A DNA stretch of 64,000 bases from Arthrobacter sp. EpRS71 (GTDB taxonomy: Bacteria > Actinomycetota > Actinomycetes > Actinomycetales > Micrococcaceae), in assembly GCF_001512285.1 (NCBI RefSeq), contig NZ_LNUV01000004.1:186001-250000 (forward strand), given 5' to 3'. Position 1 is the first letter of the stretch. The number at the start of each line of letters is the position of its first letter. Both the position numbers and the translations under genes were made by a program. Positions 22,142 to 29,491 of the stretch are shown one piece after another. The notes under the pieces are model-generated. The model did not search any database. It was not told where the DNA came from and saw only the letters and a program-made list of their open reading frames with translations.

Positions 22142-22936
22142 ATGGCATCCATGGCTACCAGTTCCAAGGGGAAAGCTCCGGCCAAAACTCCTGCCAAGGC
22201 TGCGGCGAAGGCCTCGGCCAAGACGCAGGCTAAAACCACCAAAAAGGCCAAGAGCCCCGTGGGATTCCCAACCCTGGACATCGAGCGGTCCTACTTGTCA
22301 TCCGGCGTGCGCTTACTTGCCGGAGTGGATGAGGTTGGGCGGGGGGCCCTGGCCGGACCGGTCAGTGTTGGCATTGCTGTGGTGAACCTGGAAGAGCACG
22401 GTCTGCTGGCTGATGTCAGGGACAGCAAGCTGCTCAAGCCCGAGGACCGGGACAGGCTTGAGCCCCTTGTTCGAGAGTGGGCTGTGGCCTCCGCCGTCGG
22501 GCACGCGTCATCCCGTGAGATTGACGAAATCGGCATCATCGCCGCCCTACGGCTGGCCGGAACCCGTGCTTGGTTTGACATCCTTGAAGGCGGCATCACT
22601 CCGGACATTGTGCTGTTGGACGGCAGCCACAATTGGCTCTCGCCGGACGTTCAGGCCTCACTCTTCGACAGTCCCGACCCCGGCCCGTGGTGCGAGGCGC
22701 CAGTGCATACCAGGATCAAAGCGGATATGAGTTGTCTCAGTGTTGCCGCCGCCAGTGTCCTGGCCAAAGTTGCCCGCGACCGGATTATGGTGGACCTGCA
22801 TTCGGAGATTCCCTCCTATGGCTGGAACGTCAATAAGGGTTACGCCACTTCCGCTCACCGTGATGTCATTCGCTCGCAAGGCCCCAGTGTCCATCACCGG
22901 ACAAGCTGGAACCTCACCGGTCCTGATCTGGCCTGA
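22142..22936 (+). CDS. rnhB: ribonuclease HII
   Basis: RNase HII cuts RNA in RNA-DNA hybrids and removes single ribonucleotides. The catalytic block reads [17 protein letters not shown], with further acidic residues in DSKLL and LLDGSHNW. Residues 1-45 form an unusual Lys/Ala-rich extension (repeats of [10 protein letters not shown]), which may bind nucleic acid. ATG at 22142 is used; an in-frame start further upstream lies inside lepB. The length is 264 residues. Confidence 0.94.
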   Translation: MASMATSSKGKAPAKTPAKAAAKASAKTQAKTTKKAKSPVGFPTLDIERSYLSSGVRLLAGVDEVGRGALAGPVSVGIAVVNLEEHGLLADVRDSKLLKPEDRDRLEPLVREWAVASAVGHASSREIDEIGIIAALRLAGTRAWFDILEGGITPDIVLLDGSHNWLSPDVQASLFDSPDPGPWCEAPVHTRIKADMSCLSVAAASVLAKVARDRIMVDLHSEIPSYGWNVNKGYATSAHRDVIRSQGPSVHHRTSWNLTGPDLA

Positions 22937-23002
22937 TGCCTCAGACCCACGCTGCCACCCCATGTGGCGCGGGCTGCCCGGCTGATAGTGCAAGATGGAA
23001 CT

Positions 23003-23347
23003 ATGAGCGCCGAGGACCTTGAGAACTATGAAACCGACATGGAGCTTCAGCTCTACCGCGAGTACCGGGATGTTGTCGGTCTGTTCAGCTACGTAGTGGA
23101 AACCGAGCGGCGTTTCTATCTGGCCAACCACGTGGACCTGCAGGCCCGCAGTGCGGACGGCGAAGTCTACTTTGACCTCACCTTGCAGGATGCCTGGGTC
23201 TGGGACGTCTACCGTTCTGCGCGTTTCGTGAAGAATGTCCGGGTGATCACGTTCAAGGACGTCAACGTAGAGGAACTGCCGCGGAGCGAGGACCTCGCTC
23301 TGCCGAAGGATGGCGGCCTTGGCGATCTGGGAGATCTGGGCAACTAA
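23003..23347 (+). CDS. DUF2469 family protein
   Basis: This 114-residue acidic protein starts MSAEDLENYETDMELQLYREY. That sequence and DLQDAWVWDVYRSARFV-like core are characteristic of the actinobacterial DUF2469 family. It is found between rnhB and yraN in many actinobacteria; the function is unknown. The tail ends with a Gly/Leu/Asp repeat (LGDLGDLG). Confidence 0.88.
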   Translation: MSAEDLENYETDMELQLYREYRDVVGLFSYVVETERRFYLANHVDLQARSADGEVYFDLTLQDAWVWDVYRSARFVKNVRVITFKDVNVEELPRSEDLALPKDGGLGDLGDLGN

Positions 23348-23472
23348 TGCCTGCCTTTCCTGGTTCAGTATTCCTCCACAGTCCTGACTTCTGCAGGGTT
23401 ACCCACATAGTGCATTGACCCCCTGCCGCCGCTCCCCGCCAGTCTGAAAACTGGTGTTTGGAGGTGGTGGTC

Positions 23473-23829
23473 ATGAGAGCAAAAGACCTGCTTGGCCGCA
23501 ACGGTGAAGCACTGGCGGCCGATTTTCTGGAAAACCAGGGAATGCGGATCGTCGATCGCAATTGGCGGTGCCCGGACGGTGAGATCGACATCGTGGCGAT
23601 CGAGGGCGACGTCGTGGTCGTTGCCGAAGTAAAGACCCGGAAGAGCCTGGATTACGGTCATCCTTTTGAGGCGGTGGGTGCAGCCAAGCTCGCGCGTCTT
23701 CATCGTTTGTCGTCGTGGTGGTGCCGCGAGCACGATCTTGCTGCACTGCGCACGCGGATCGATGTTGTTTCCGTCATTGACAGCGGCGTCGGTGAGCCGC
23801 AACTTGAGCATTTGCGCGGTGTCGGCTGA
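23473..23829 (+). CDS. YraN family endonuclease-like protein
   Basis: The 118-residue protein has the nuclease-like core of UPF0102: GRNGEALAADFLENQG, then CPDGEIDIVAIEGDVVVVAEVKTR. Glu, Asp and ExK positions match a Holliday-junction-resolvase fold. Its role is unproven. ATG at 23473 follows GGAGGTGG. The stop overlaps the comM start (TGATG). Confidence 0.9.
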   Translation: MRAKDLLGRNGEALAADFLENQGMRIVDRNWRCPDGEIDIVAIEGDVVVVAEVKTRKSLDYGHPFEAVGAAKLARLHRLSSWWCREHDLAALRTRIDVVSVIDSGVGEPQLEHLRGVG

Positions 23830-24797
23830 TGGGGGTCGGGCGCAGCTACTGTGTCGCCTTGGTGGGGCTTAACGGTTACATCGTGGAGGTGGAAGCTGAC
23901 ATTGGCCAAACGCTTCCGAACTTCGTCATCCTGGGGTTACCCGATGCCGCCCTGAATGAGGCTAAAGAGCGCATTCGCTCGGCCGCCCAAAACTCGGGAA
24001 TTCCCCTGAGCAGGCGCAAGATCACGGCCAATCTCATTCCAGCATCCCTTCCGAAGCGGGGCTCTGGGTTTGATCTCGCCATCACTATGGCGGTGCTCCG
24101 TGCTGCCGACGACATCCGCGAAATTGGCGGAACCGTGTTTATTGCGGAACTCGGGCTTGATGGACGATTGAGGCCGGTACGGGGCATCCTGCCTGCTGTT
24201 ATGGCGGCTGTTCAGGCGGGATACCCGGACGTCGTGGTGGCTGACGCCAACGTTGAGGAAGCCTCGCTGGTCCCGGGAGCGAAGGTTCGCGGTTACAAGA
24301 CCCTGGCCCGGCTTGCTTTTGACTTTGGGGCGGACCCCAAAGAGCTCGCTCTCGACTACAACCCTGTGGACATCGATGTTCCTGAGGATGACGCGGATAA
24401 CGCACCGTTAATGCCGGATCTCTGTGACGTCTCGGGGCAAGGTGAGGCCCGCCGTGCCTTGGAGGTAGCCGCTGCCGGCGGCCACCACATGTTGCTGACA
24501 GGGCCCCCTGGGGCAGGTAAGACGATGTTGGCGGAGCGTTTGCCAGGCTTGCTCCCGGACTTGGCCGACACAGCAGCCATGGAGGTGACCGCCATCCACT
24601 CGCTGGCCGCCGTCCAGTCGACAGCTGTGAGGCTCATCCGCAGGCCTCCCTTTGAAAATCCCCACCACAGTGCCACCTCTGCCGCCATCATTGGCGGAGG
24701 CTCGGGACTTCCCAGACCCGGGGCCGCGTCGCGTGCACATCGAGGCGTCTTGTTCCTTGACGAAGCAACGATACGCCAAAACACTCTCCGCTTATAG
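23829..24797 (+). CDS. comM: ComM/YifB Mg-chelatase-like AAA ATPase, truncated by the prophage
   Basis: ComM is a hexameric helicase that helps branch migration during transformation. The N-terminal Lon-like domain (YCVALVGLNGYIVEVEADI) is intact, and Walker A GPPGAGKT lies near residue 224. The frame then reaches HRGVLFLDEA, the Walker B region, and changes to TIRQNTLRL followed by a stop. Family members have about 510 residues; here 322 remain. Base composition changes at the same point. The missing 3' part should lie beyond the prophage's right end. Confidence 0.9.
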   Translation: MGVGRSYCVALVGLNGYIVEVEADIGQTLPNFVILGLPDAALNEAKERIRSAAQNSGIPLSRRKITANLIPASLPKRGSGFDLAITMAVLRAADDIREIGGTVFIAELGLDGRLRPVRGILPAVMAAVQAGYPDVVVADANVEEASLVPGAKVRGYKTLARLAFDFGADPKELALDYNPVDIDVPEDDADNAPLMPDLCDVSGQGEARRALEVAAAGGHHMLLTGPPGAGKTMLAERLPGLLPDLADTAAMEVTAIHSLAAVQSTAVRLIRRPPFENPHHSATSAAIIGGGSGLPRPGAASRAHRGVLFLDEATIRQNTLRL

Positions 24798-24800
24798 CAG
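24755..24800. other. left chromosome-prophage junction (attL)
   Basis: Homology to comM stops after the codons for LFLDEA, around 24770. The next bases are AT-richer and phage-like. The exact core cannot be fixed without the right junction. Integration inside a conserved coding motif is frequent for serine-type integrases, but no integrase is visible here. Confidence 0.6.
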
Positions 24801-24846
24801 ACGAACACCCCTATTTATAGCGAGATCAAACTACTAATTACATGAC

Positions 24847-24908
24847 AGAATTGATAATTCTCTTGTCGCGGAATTGTCAATTGACAGCCTCGATAGTTCT
24901 ACTAAAGA
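24847..24908 (+). promoter_or_regulatory. early promoter with two palindromic operators
   Basis: TTGACA at 24881-24886 and TAAAGA at 24903-24908 form a promoter with a 16-base spacer. The -35 is inside the perfect palindrome TGTCAATTGACA (24875-24886). A second inverted repeat, AGAATT-gat-AATTCT, lies at 24847-24861. This is a good candidate for repressor control of the first prophage genes. Confidence 0.6.
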
Positions 24909-24959
24909 CTGGACATACTCAGGCCGAGTAATCGGTTCGTACTCGTTAGAGGGGGCAAT

Positions 24960-25352
24960 GTGGGTTTGTTCGCACCAGCCGGTGAAATAGGTACCTTTCA
25001 ATCCCAGCACTCATTACAAGACACTCAAACTCTGGTCCTTATGGGCGTGCAGGAGCAGCTGACGAATGGGAACGACTTCGCCGTCCGCCCCCTCGGCATC
25101 CAAGATGCTATTTATGTCACGGAGTACAATCCGGGACGCATCACTGTTGCAGCAGGAAATACCACTCGACTTCTGTATACCTTCAATGTGGACTTCCAGG
25201 AGATCGACAACATGACCCACGGGCGGGTCTATTTTGATCGCTCGCACCGCAAGATCTTCCAGTGGGTCGGCAATGCCATGCAGATGATCTATGGCGTGGA
25301 GCGTCAGCTGCGGTCTGCTTCAGTCAAAGTCGGACGCTGGAAGAACTTCTAG
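24960..25352 (+). CDS. hypothetical prophage protein, 130 aa
   Basis: This is the first gene of the prophage. The start is GTG at 24960 (or TTG at 24966) after TTAGAGGGGG, the same ribosome-site sequence seen before the gene at 25817. The C-terminal two thirds (LGIQDAIYVTEYNPGRITVA, then NMTHGRVYFDRSHRKIFQWV) look like a compact alpha/beta domain. No family was recognised. Its promoter carries two palindromes, so it may belong to the lysogeny or immunity functions, but this is inferred from position only. Confidence 0.6.
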   Translation: MGLFAPAGEIGTFQSQHSLQDTQTLVLMGVQEQLTNGNDFAVRPLGIQDAIYVTEYNPGRITVAAGNTTRLLYTFNVDFQEIDNMTHGRVYFDRSHRKIFQWVGNAMQMIYGVERQLRSASVKVGRWKNF

Positions 25353-25366
25353 AAGAGGAGATAGAA

Positions 25367-25519
25367 ATGGCAACAAACGAGGAATACGACCGTGTCCTTC
25401 TCAAAGCCGAGATGGGAGGCCTGTCCAAGTTGAACCAGCAGGAGCTCGATCTGCTGAAGAGGATGTACAAAGAGATGGGTGCCCGTGGAAACCGGGCACG
25501 AAAGGTCATTGACGGTTAA
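25367..25519 (+). CDS. small hypothetical protein, 50 aa
   Basis: ATG at 25367 follows a strong AGAGGAG site and is 14 bases after the previous stop, so the two are one transcript. The 50 residues are highly charged and helical, with LSKLNQQELDLLKRMYKEMG in the middle. The function is unknown. A terminator follows. Confidence 0.65.
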   Translation: MATNEEYDRVLLKAEMGGLSKLNQQELDLLKRMYKEMGARGNRARKVIDG

Positions 25520-25541
25520 GAGCCACTTGATCGAAGATTTT

Positions 25542-25583
25542 ACTAGGGTCCGTCGTACACGCGGCGGCCCTAGTTCTTTGTTG
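25542..25583 (+). terminator. terminator after the first prophage operon
   Basis: ACTAGGG (25542-25548) pairs with CCCTAGT (25568-25574), with further CCG/CGG pairs inside, and is followed by TTCTTTGTT. Confidence 0.75.
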
Positions 25584-25599
25584 TCTAGACGGACAACAA
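25578..25599. repeat. 8-base inverted repeat downstream of the terminator
   Basis: TTGTTGTC, 6 bases, GACAACAA is a perfect inverted repeat. It may be a protein-binding site. The rest of 25600-25725 holds no convincing gene. Confidence 0.45.
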
Positions 25600-25725
25600 T
25601 GGAGCGACAAGACTTAGCGCATTGCCTGACACTCGAAGAGAGACACCACTTGCGGCGGTAGATTTCTTCAGATATACAGCGAGATCAAAGTCATTCATTC
25701 ATCATCTATTTTACCAATAATCTTA

Positions 25726-25753
25726 TTGACAATAAATAGCATTCCCTCATAAT
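25726..25753 (+). promoter_or_regulatory. promoter of the 25817 gene
   Basis: TTGACA at 25726-25731 and CATAAT at 25748-25753 are separated by 16 bases. The 12-mer AGCGAGATCAAA at 25678-25689 is also found at 24819-24830, upstream of the first prophage promoter, so both may bind the same protein. Confidence 0.65.
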
Positions 25754-25816
25754 CAGCGGCAGTAGTGATCGAATCAGTCGATTACTTGTACCTAGCCCTT
25801 AGAGGGGGTGAACAAG

Positions 25817-26128
25817 ATGGGATACGTCTCCAAGCGAACTTCTGACATCAGTGGGGAGATCGTCGCTGAAGAAGCTGTCATTACCGTGGTTGTCCGCAGC
25901 CTGGGGAAGCTCTTCGACGCAACAGCCGAAGAACTGACTCCGCTCAAGCGCGTCACCAACGTTGTCGAGTTGGAACTGCGTCATCCTGACGGGAGCTCGG
26001 AAGAGATCATCGTCACTAAGGCTGACTTCGAGAAGGTGGTAACACCTGAAGTTCTGGCCAACGCGGATTCGATCCGTGGTCGTCGTAACGGGTATCGCCC
26101 ACAAGGCACTGAACAAGAACGGTTGTGA
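25817..26128 (+). CDS. hypothetical prophage protein, 103 aa
   Basis: The protein begins GYVSKRTSDISGEIVAEEAV and contains VVELELRHPDGSSEEIIVTKADFEKVV. It looks like a small beta-rich domain. No family was recognised. ATG at 25817 is chosen, 8 bases after GGGGG; a GTG at 25808 overlaps that site. It has its own promoter and terminator, so it is a single-gene unit, as many lysogenically expressed phage genes are. Confidence 0.65.
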   Translation: MGYVSKRTSDISGEIVAEEAVITVVVRSLGKLFDATAEELTPLKRVTNVVELELRHPDGSSEEIIVTKADFEKVVTPEVLANADSIRGRRNGYRPQGTEQERL

Positions 26129-26170
26129 TCCAGCATCTTCATGCAGGCGCATGAGTAACTCATCAAATAC

Positions 26171-26216
26171 GGGCAGGTAGGGATTCGAGCTTTGACTCTC
26201 CCTACCTGCCCTTTTT
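26171..26216 (+). terminator. strong intrinsic terminator
   Basis: GGGCAGGTAGGG pairs perfectly with CCCTACCTGCCC (26200-26211) across a 17-base loop, followed by five T. Confidence 0.9.
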
Positions 26217-26291
26217 CATGTCTTTTTCGCGGCCTCGTAGGGCTCGCCGTCCCCGGACGCATGTTTGGAGAGGTATTCAATCTACTCTGGG

Positions 26292-27335
26292 ATGGTGAGA
26301 AGAACCCCCATTGAACTAGCAGCTATTGCAACTGCGGCAGTGCCTGGACTGACCCTGACCGCTGCTGGCTCTGCCCCTGATGATTCCGCTGACTTTGATT
26401 GCGCTCTGCTAGTGGACACTGAGGGTAAGCGATGGCGGGTGCGCTCACCTCTGCATGACGAGGCCAGTGCGCGCATGGAGACTGAGGTCTCCGTGCTGAA
26501 GGCCTTCACTCCCGCGATTCGAGCGAATCTTCCGTTTCTTATTCCGACTGCCGTTGGAAGCGTGAAGCTGGGTGACCTGAGCACTTTCGTTTACTCCCAC
26601 GTGCCAGGCGCTACACGAAGCCTTGAAGAACTAACGACTGGATCTCAGGGACTTGCTCGTGAGCTCGGCACGGTAATGGCCGCCATACACGACCTTCCGA
26701 GGTCCCTTGTTAGCGATGCAGACCTGCCGGTCTACACGCACCACGAGGTCCGACAGCGCAGACTGAACGAACTCGATCAGGCCGCCACCACTGGAATGAT
26801 TCCTTCTTCCCTGCTGCGCAGGTGGGAGCACGCGATGGAGGATGTGTCTTTGTGGCACTTCAATCCCAGTGTGATCCACGGTGACCTGCACGAAGGGCAT
26901 GTGTTGGTAGACGGGGAACGAGTTACTGGCGTTACCGATTGGACTGAACTGGGAATCGGTGACCCTGCCGGTGACTTCGCTTGGTTGATCGCGTCCAATG
27001 AGCAGGACTTCGTAGATGCTGTTCTAGAGAGCTACGCGGTAAGCCGACGAGATGCGCCCGATGACTATCTGCTCAAACGAGCTGCTCTGTTGGCTGAGTT
27101 CGCCTTGGCTCAATACATGGTGAAGTGCCTTGCATCCAACATTCCATCCATGATTCACGAGGCCGAGGGCATGCTTCAGGCCTTGGCTGACGACATCCGG
27201 GAGCAAGAGGCGGTCCCAGACGTCGAGGAACCAACGGAAGAGCCCTTGGCGCCTGTAACAGTGTTGCCCGTACCTGCGGTCGTAGTGTCGGCTGTTCCAG
27301 ACATTGAAGATGGAAAAACCCCTTCACCGAAGTAA
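26292..27335 (+). CDS. macrolide 2'-phosphotransferase-like kinase (phosphotransferase family)
   Basis: The 347-residue protein has the aminoglycoside/macrolide phosphotransferase fold. The catalytic loop IHGDLHEGHVLVDG lies at residues 195-208 and the metal-binding VTDWTELGIGDPAGDFAW follows. The last 50 residues are a Pro/Glu-rich tail. Similar proteins are encoded on Micrococcaceae chromosomes; the substrate is often unknown, and resistance cannot be assumed. ATG at 26292 fits the MVRRTPIELAAIATAAVPG start. It lies in the prophage between two terminators, so it is a passenger gene (moron). Confidence 0.8.
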   Translation: MVRRTPIELAAIATAAVPGLTLTAAGSAPDDSADFDCALLVDTEGKRWRVRSPLHDEASARMETEVSVLKAFTPAIRANLPFLIPTAVGSVKLGDLSTFVYSHVPGATRSLEELTTGSQGLARELGTVMAAIHDLPRSLVSDADLPVYTHHEVRQRRLNELDQAATTGMIPSSLLRRWEHAMEDVSLWHFNPSVIHGDLHEGHVLVDGERVTGVTDWTELGIGDPAGDFAWLIASNEQDFVDAVLESYAVSRRDAPDDYLLKRAALLAEFALAQYMVKCLASNIPSMIHEAEGMLQALADDIREQEAVPDVEEPTEEPLAPVTVLPVPAVVVSAVPDIEDGKTPSPK

Positions 27336-27340
27336 AGGGG
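27319..27340. terminator. bidirectional terminator between converging units
   Basis: CCCCTT (27319-27324) pairs with AAGGGG (27335-27340). The five A bases before it give a U-run on the leftward transcript, so it mainly ends the leftward early operon. Confidence 0.65.
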
Positions 27341-27350
27341 TAGTCCACGA

Positions 27351-27842
27351 TTATCCGGCCACCACGCGTACGTGGTTGACCAGGGCGTTCTTCTCTGCGT
27401 AGCGCAGGACTGTGTTGTAGGCAGTGATCCAGTCCGTAAAGACTTTGTCGTGCTGCCTCCACATCATGTCGTCTATCGGCTGCATCTGCACCCTGAAGTG
27501 TTTAGCTTCTAGAAGCAGGTGCCGATAGAAATACGGGACATCCTGAGTCACGCCGTCATCATTGGGAACGCCGATGAGTACAGCGTCACCGAGGATCGGA
27601 GCTGCTGAACGGTAGCGGGTGAGCCCGACCCACAAGATCAGGGATGCTCGCCGGTTGACCGGCACATCCATGAGCACGCCCTCTTCATTGACGAAGATGG
27701 TTGCTTCGGGCCGTTCAATGGTCATCGGTTCGATCAATCCACCGACGGCTTCTTGAAGGGGCCTGAGCCCGTCCAGCTGTTTCAACTCAAGCGGCTTGTC
27801 CATGTCTACTGGGATCAAGATTCCAAGAGGCACTGCACTCAC
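27351..27842 (-). CDS. DUF3846-like protein
   Basis: The 163-residue protein contains DGLRPLQEAVGGLIEPMTI near its start and ATIFVNEEGVLMDVPVNRRA, followed by ILGDAVLIGVP. This is the pattern of DUF3846, a small family common in phages and actinobacterial mobile elements, of unknown function. The C-terminal part (about 115-163) is an added helical region. It is the last gene of the leftward early operon. Confidence 0.7.
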   Translation of the reverse strand: MSAVPLGILIPVDMDKPLELKQLDGLRPLQEAVGGLIEPMTIERPEATIFVNEEGVLMDVPVNRRASLILWVGLTRYRSAAPILGDAVLIGVPNDDGVTQDVPYFYRHLLLEAKHFRVQMQPIDDMMWRQHDKVFTDWITAYNTVLRYAEKNALVNHVRVVAG

Positions 27843-27897
27843 TTCCTTATCGTGGAGGTTCAGTGCAGCCCGTTGGCTGCACAGTCACGTCTGCGAT

Positions 27898-28329
27898 TTA
27901 GAAGATGGGACTTCCCCCGGTGAGGTACTCATCGATGAGCTTGCGGGCTTCCTGGAAGCCAACGGCGAATTCTGCCTTGTAGCCACGGTCCCTGAGTCGT
28001 TGCAACATAATGGCTTGTTCTTCTAGATGCTCGTCCTTGCGGAGTGTGCCGTCCTGCTTGTAGATGACGGTGCCTTCGCGCTTCAGTTCCATGTACAGTC
28101 CTGGGTAATCGCCGTAGAGGACGTGCGCAGGCTCGGCAATCTGAATGTCTGGCCAAGCCCGACTTGCCTGAAGCTTCTTGTGAAGAACTGCCTGGGGCAT
28201 CGATAACTTGAGGCCGGCTGCAAAGTCAGTGCGAAAGAGAGCGCGGGGGTATCGGACTTTGAGATACTCCGCTACTTGTTGGTGGAGCATTGCCTCAGAG
28301 TTGAACTTGATTGGTCTACGCTGTCTCAT
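27898..28329 (-). CDS. VRR-NUC domain nuclease
   Basis: The 143-residue protein has the VRR-NUC nuclease core: SEAMLHQQVAEYLKVRYP, then ASRAWPDIQIAEP, LYMELKREG, and GYKAEFAVGFQEARKLI. The D..ExK residues of the PD-(D/E)xK fold are present. Such stand-alone phage nucleases may resolve junctions during recombination. ATG at 28329 overlaps the end of the upstream small gene by 14 bases. Confidence 0.85.
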   Translation of the reverse strand: MRQRRPIKFNSEAMLHQQVAEYLKVRYPRALFRTDFAAGLKLSMPQAVLHKKLQASRAWPDIQIAEPAHVLYGDYPGLYMELKREGTVIYKQDGTLRKDEHLEEQAIMLQRLRDRGYKAEFAVGFQEARKLIDEYLTGGSPIF

Positions 28330-28492
28330 CACCGCCCTCAGATGGACCTTGTTGCACGGCCCTGATCCCAAGAATGCGTTTTATGTCCGCCACACGTCCT
28401 TCGGCCCGTTCCAGCTCTTGCTGGAGCCAGTGGACATCGCGCACGTTCTCAAGCTTGGGGAGTGGCAGGTAGATGACCTCGGCTTTACGCAT
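28316..28492 (-). CDS. small hypothetical protein, 58 aa
   Basis: The frame starts at an ATG at 28492 and ends at TAG 28318-28316, inside the start of the VRR-NUC gene. The protein begins MRKAEVIYLPLPKLENVRDV and continues with a coiled-coil-like helix (WLQQELERAEGRVADIKRIL). The overlap at both ends with neighbours suggests coupled translation. The function is unknown. Confidence 0.6.
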   Translation of the reverse strand: MRKAEVIYLPLPKLENVRDVHWLQQELERAEGRVADIKRILGIRAVQQGPSEGGDETA

Positions 28493-28631
28493 CCATTTGG
28501 TACTCGTTTAGGGTTATTTCTCTAGCCTGGTCCCATCGCTGTGTTTCATCGCAGACACACAGCCACAGGACGAGGCTCATCTCCGTTGGGTTGGCGTCTA
28601 AGGACACCTCGGGGTTTCTAGCTGCCACCAT
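28485..28631 (-). CDS. small hypothetical protein, 48 aa
   Basis: ATG at 28631 gives 48 residues, including SLDANPTEMSLVLWLCVCDE and WDQAREITLNEYQ. The stop overlaps the next gene's start by 8 bases, in the same style as its neighbours. The ribosome site is weak. The function is unknown. Confidence 0.4.
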   Translation of the reverse strand: MVAARNPEVSLDANPTEMSLVLWLCVCDETQRWDQAREITLNEYQMDA

Positions 28632-28741
28632 GACCGCACCGGCAGTAGAGATGAGCGATGTTCGAGTGGAGAGGTTGCCGCTGGTTGCACCCAGATCGGT
28701 CTGACACGTTGGTCCTAAGAGAACTTAGACGGGCAACTCTT

Positions 28742-28846
28742 CTAACTCTGTTTCTTCTTCGCTTTGATACGAGCCTCAGATGCCTGATAGCGATCATCTG
28801 ACTCTTGGCGCTCGTAGTAGATTCTGATTCGTTCTAAACTGTTCAT
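28742..28846 (-). CDS. possible 34-aa peptide
   Basis: ATG at 28846 lies directly after an AGAGG and 14 bases after the upstream gene. The peptide is very polar (NSLERIRIYYERQESDDRY, Lys-rich end). Its size makes the call weak. Confidence 0.3.
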   Translation of the reverse strand: MNSLERIRIYYERQESDDRYQASEARIKAKKKQS

Positions 28847-28859
28847 CCTCTGCCCGTTA

Positions 28860-29192
28860 TTATGACGATTCGTTCTGATTATTCAAGTCAGTTTTTCGGA
28901 TCAAATAGACGTTGCCTTCGTCGTCGCATCCAACTGACTCGATGTCACGCAGGGATAGGCGCTTCATTGTCTCCAGCTTCGATGTAAGGCCGTCCGGGGT
29001 CTGGACATAGATGGCTGTCACGTCCTGACCGAAGATGTGCTGTTGGCAGAACTCGACTGCTTCACGTACTTCAACGGGATCGAAGAGGTTGATGCGACCG
29101 AGGATGGCGTGTACGGGCTGGCCACCATGTTCTAGGAGCTCTCTCAGCTGGTCGTTCAAATTGTCATGGCTCTCGGGGAGGCGTTCGCTCAT
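28860..29192 (-). CDS. hypothetical protein, 110 aa
   Basis: A soluble protein beginning MSERLPESHDNLNDQLRELL, with VREAVEFCQQHIFGQDVTAI and VGCDDEGNVYLIRKTDL. No family was recognised. Its ATG overlaps the stop of the upstream zinc-finger-like gene (ATGA). Confidence 0.65.
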   Translation of the reverse strand: MSERLPESHDNLNDQLRELLEHGGQPVHAILGRINLFDPVEVREAVEFCQQHIFGQDVTAIYVQTPDGLTSKLETMKRLSLRDIESVGCDDEGNVYLIRKTDLNNQNESS

Positions 29193-29491
29193 CTATGATC
29201 TCCTTCCGTTTCTTTTGCTTGGGCTTGAAGTTCGGCTTTTTTCCAGTCAACGTGACTATGGATTGTTGATTTGTTTGACGCCTTGAATCCACAGTTGCAT
29301 TTATACCCAACCTCAAAGCCGTTTGCGTCACGTCCAAATCCACCAGCGTACCAATGTCCTTTATTGCGCTCATCTATCCTCGCTTGATTGCACTGCTGGG
29401 CGATATACTCTTCAAGCTCCCTGCGTGTGCTGTTGGTCAAGTATTCATCGCAGAGTATTTTGTCCAGTTCGCTTTTATCTGTATTACTCAT
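29189..29491 (-). CDS. small Cys/His protein, possible zinc binding
   Basis: ATG at 29491 gives 100 residues. An N-terminal charged helix precedes GHWYAGGFGRDANGFEVGY and then KCNCGFKASNKSTIHSHVDW, a Cys-x-Cys and His-x-His arrangement that could bind zinc. The function is unknown. It overlaps its neighbours on both sides by a few bases within the leftward operon. Confidence 0.65.
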   Translation of the reverse strand: MSNTDKSELDKILCDEYLTNSTRRELEEYIAQQCNQARIDERNKGHWYAGGFGRDANGFEVGYKCNCGFKASNKSTIHSHVDWKKAELQAQAKETEGDHR

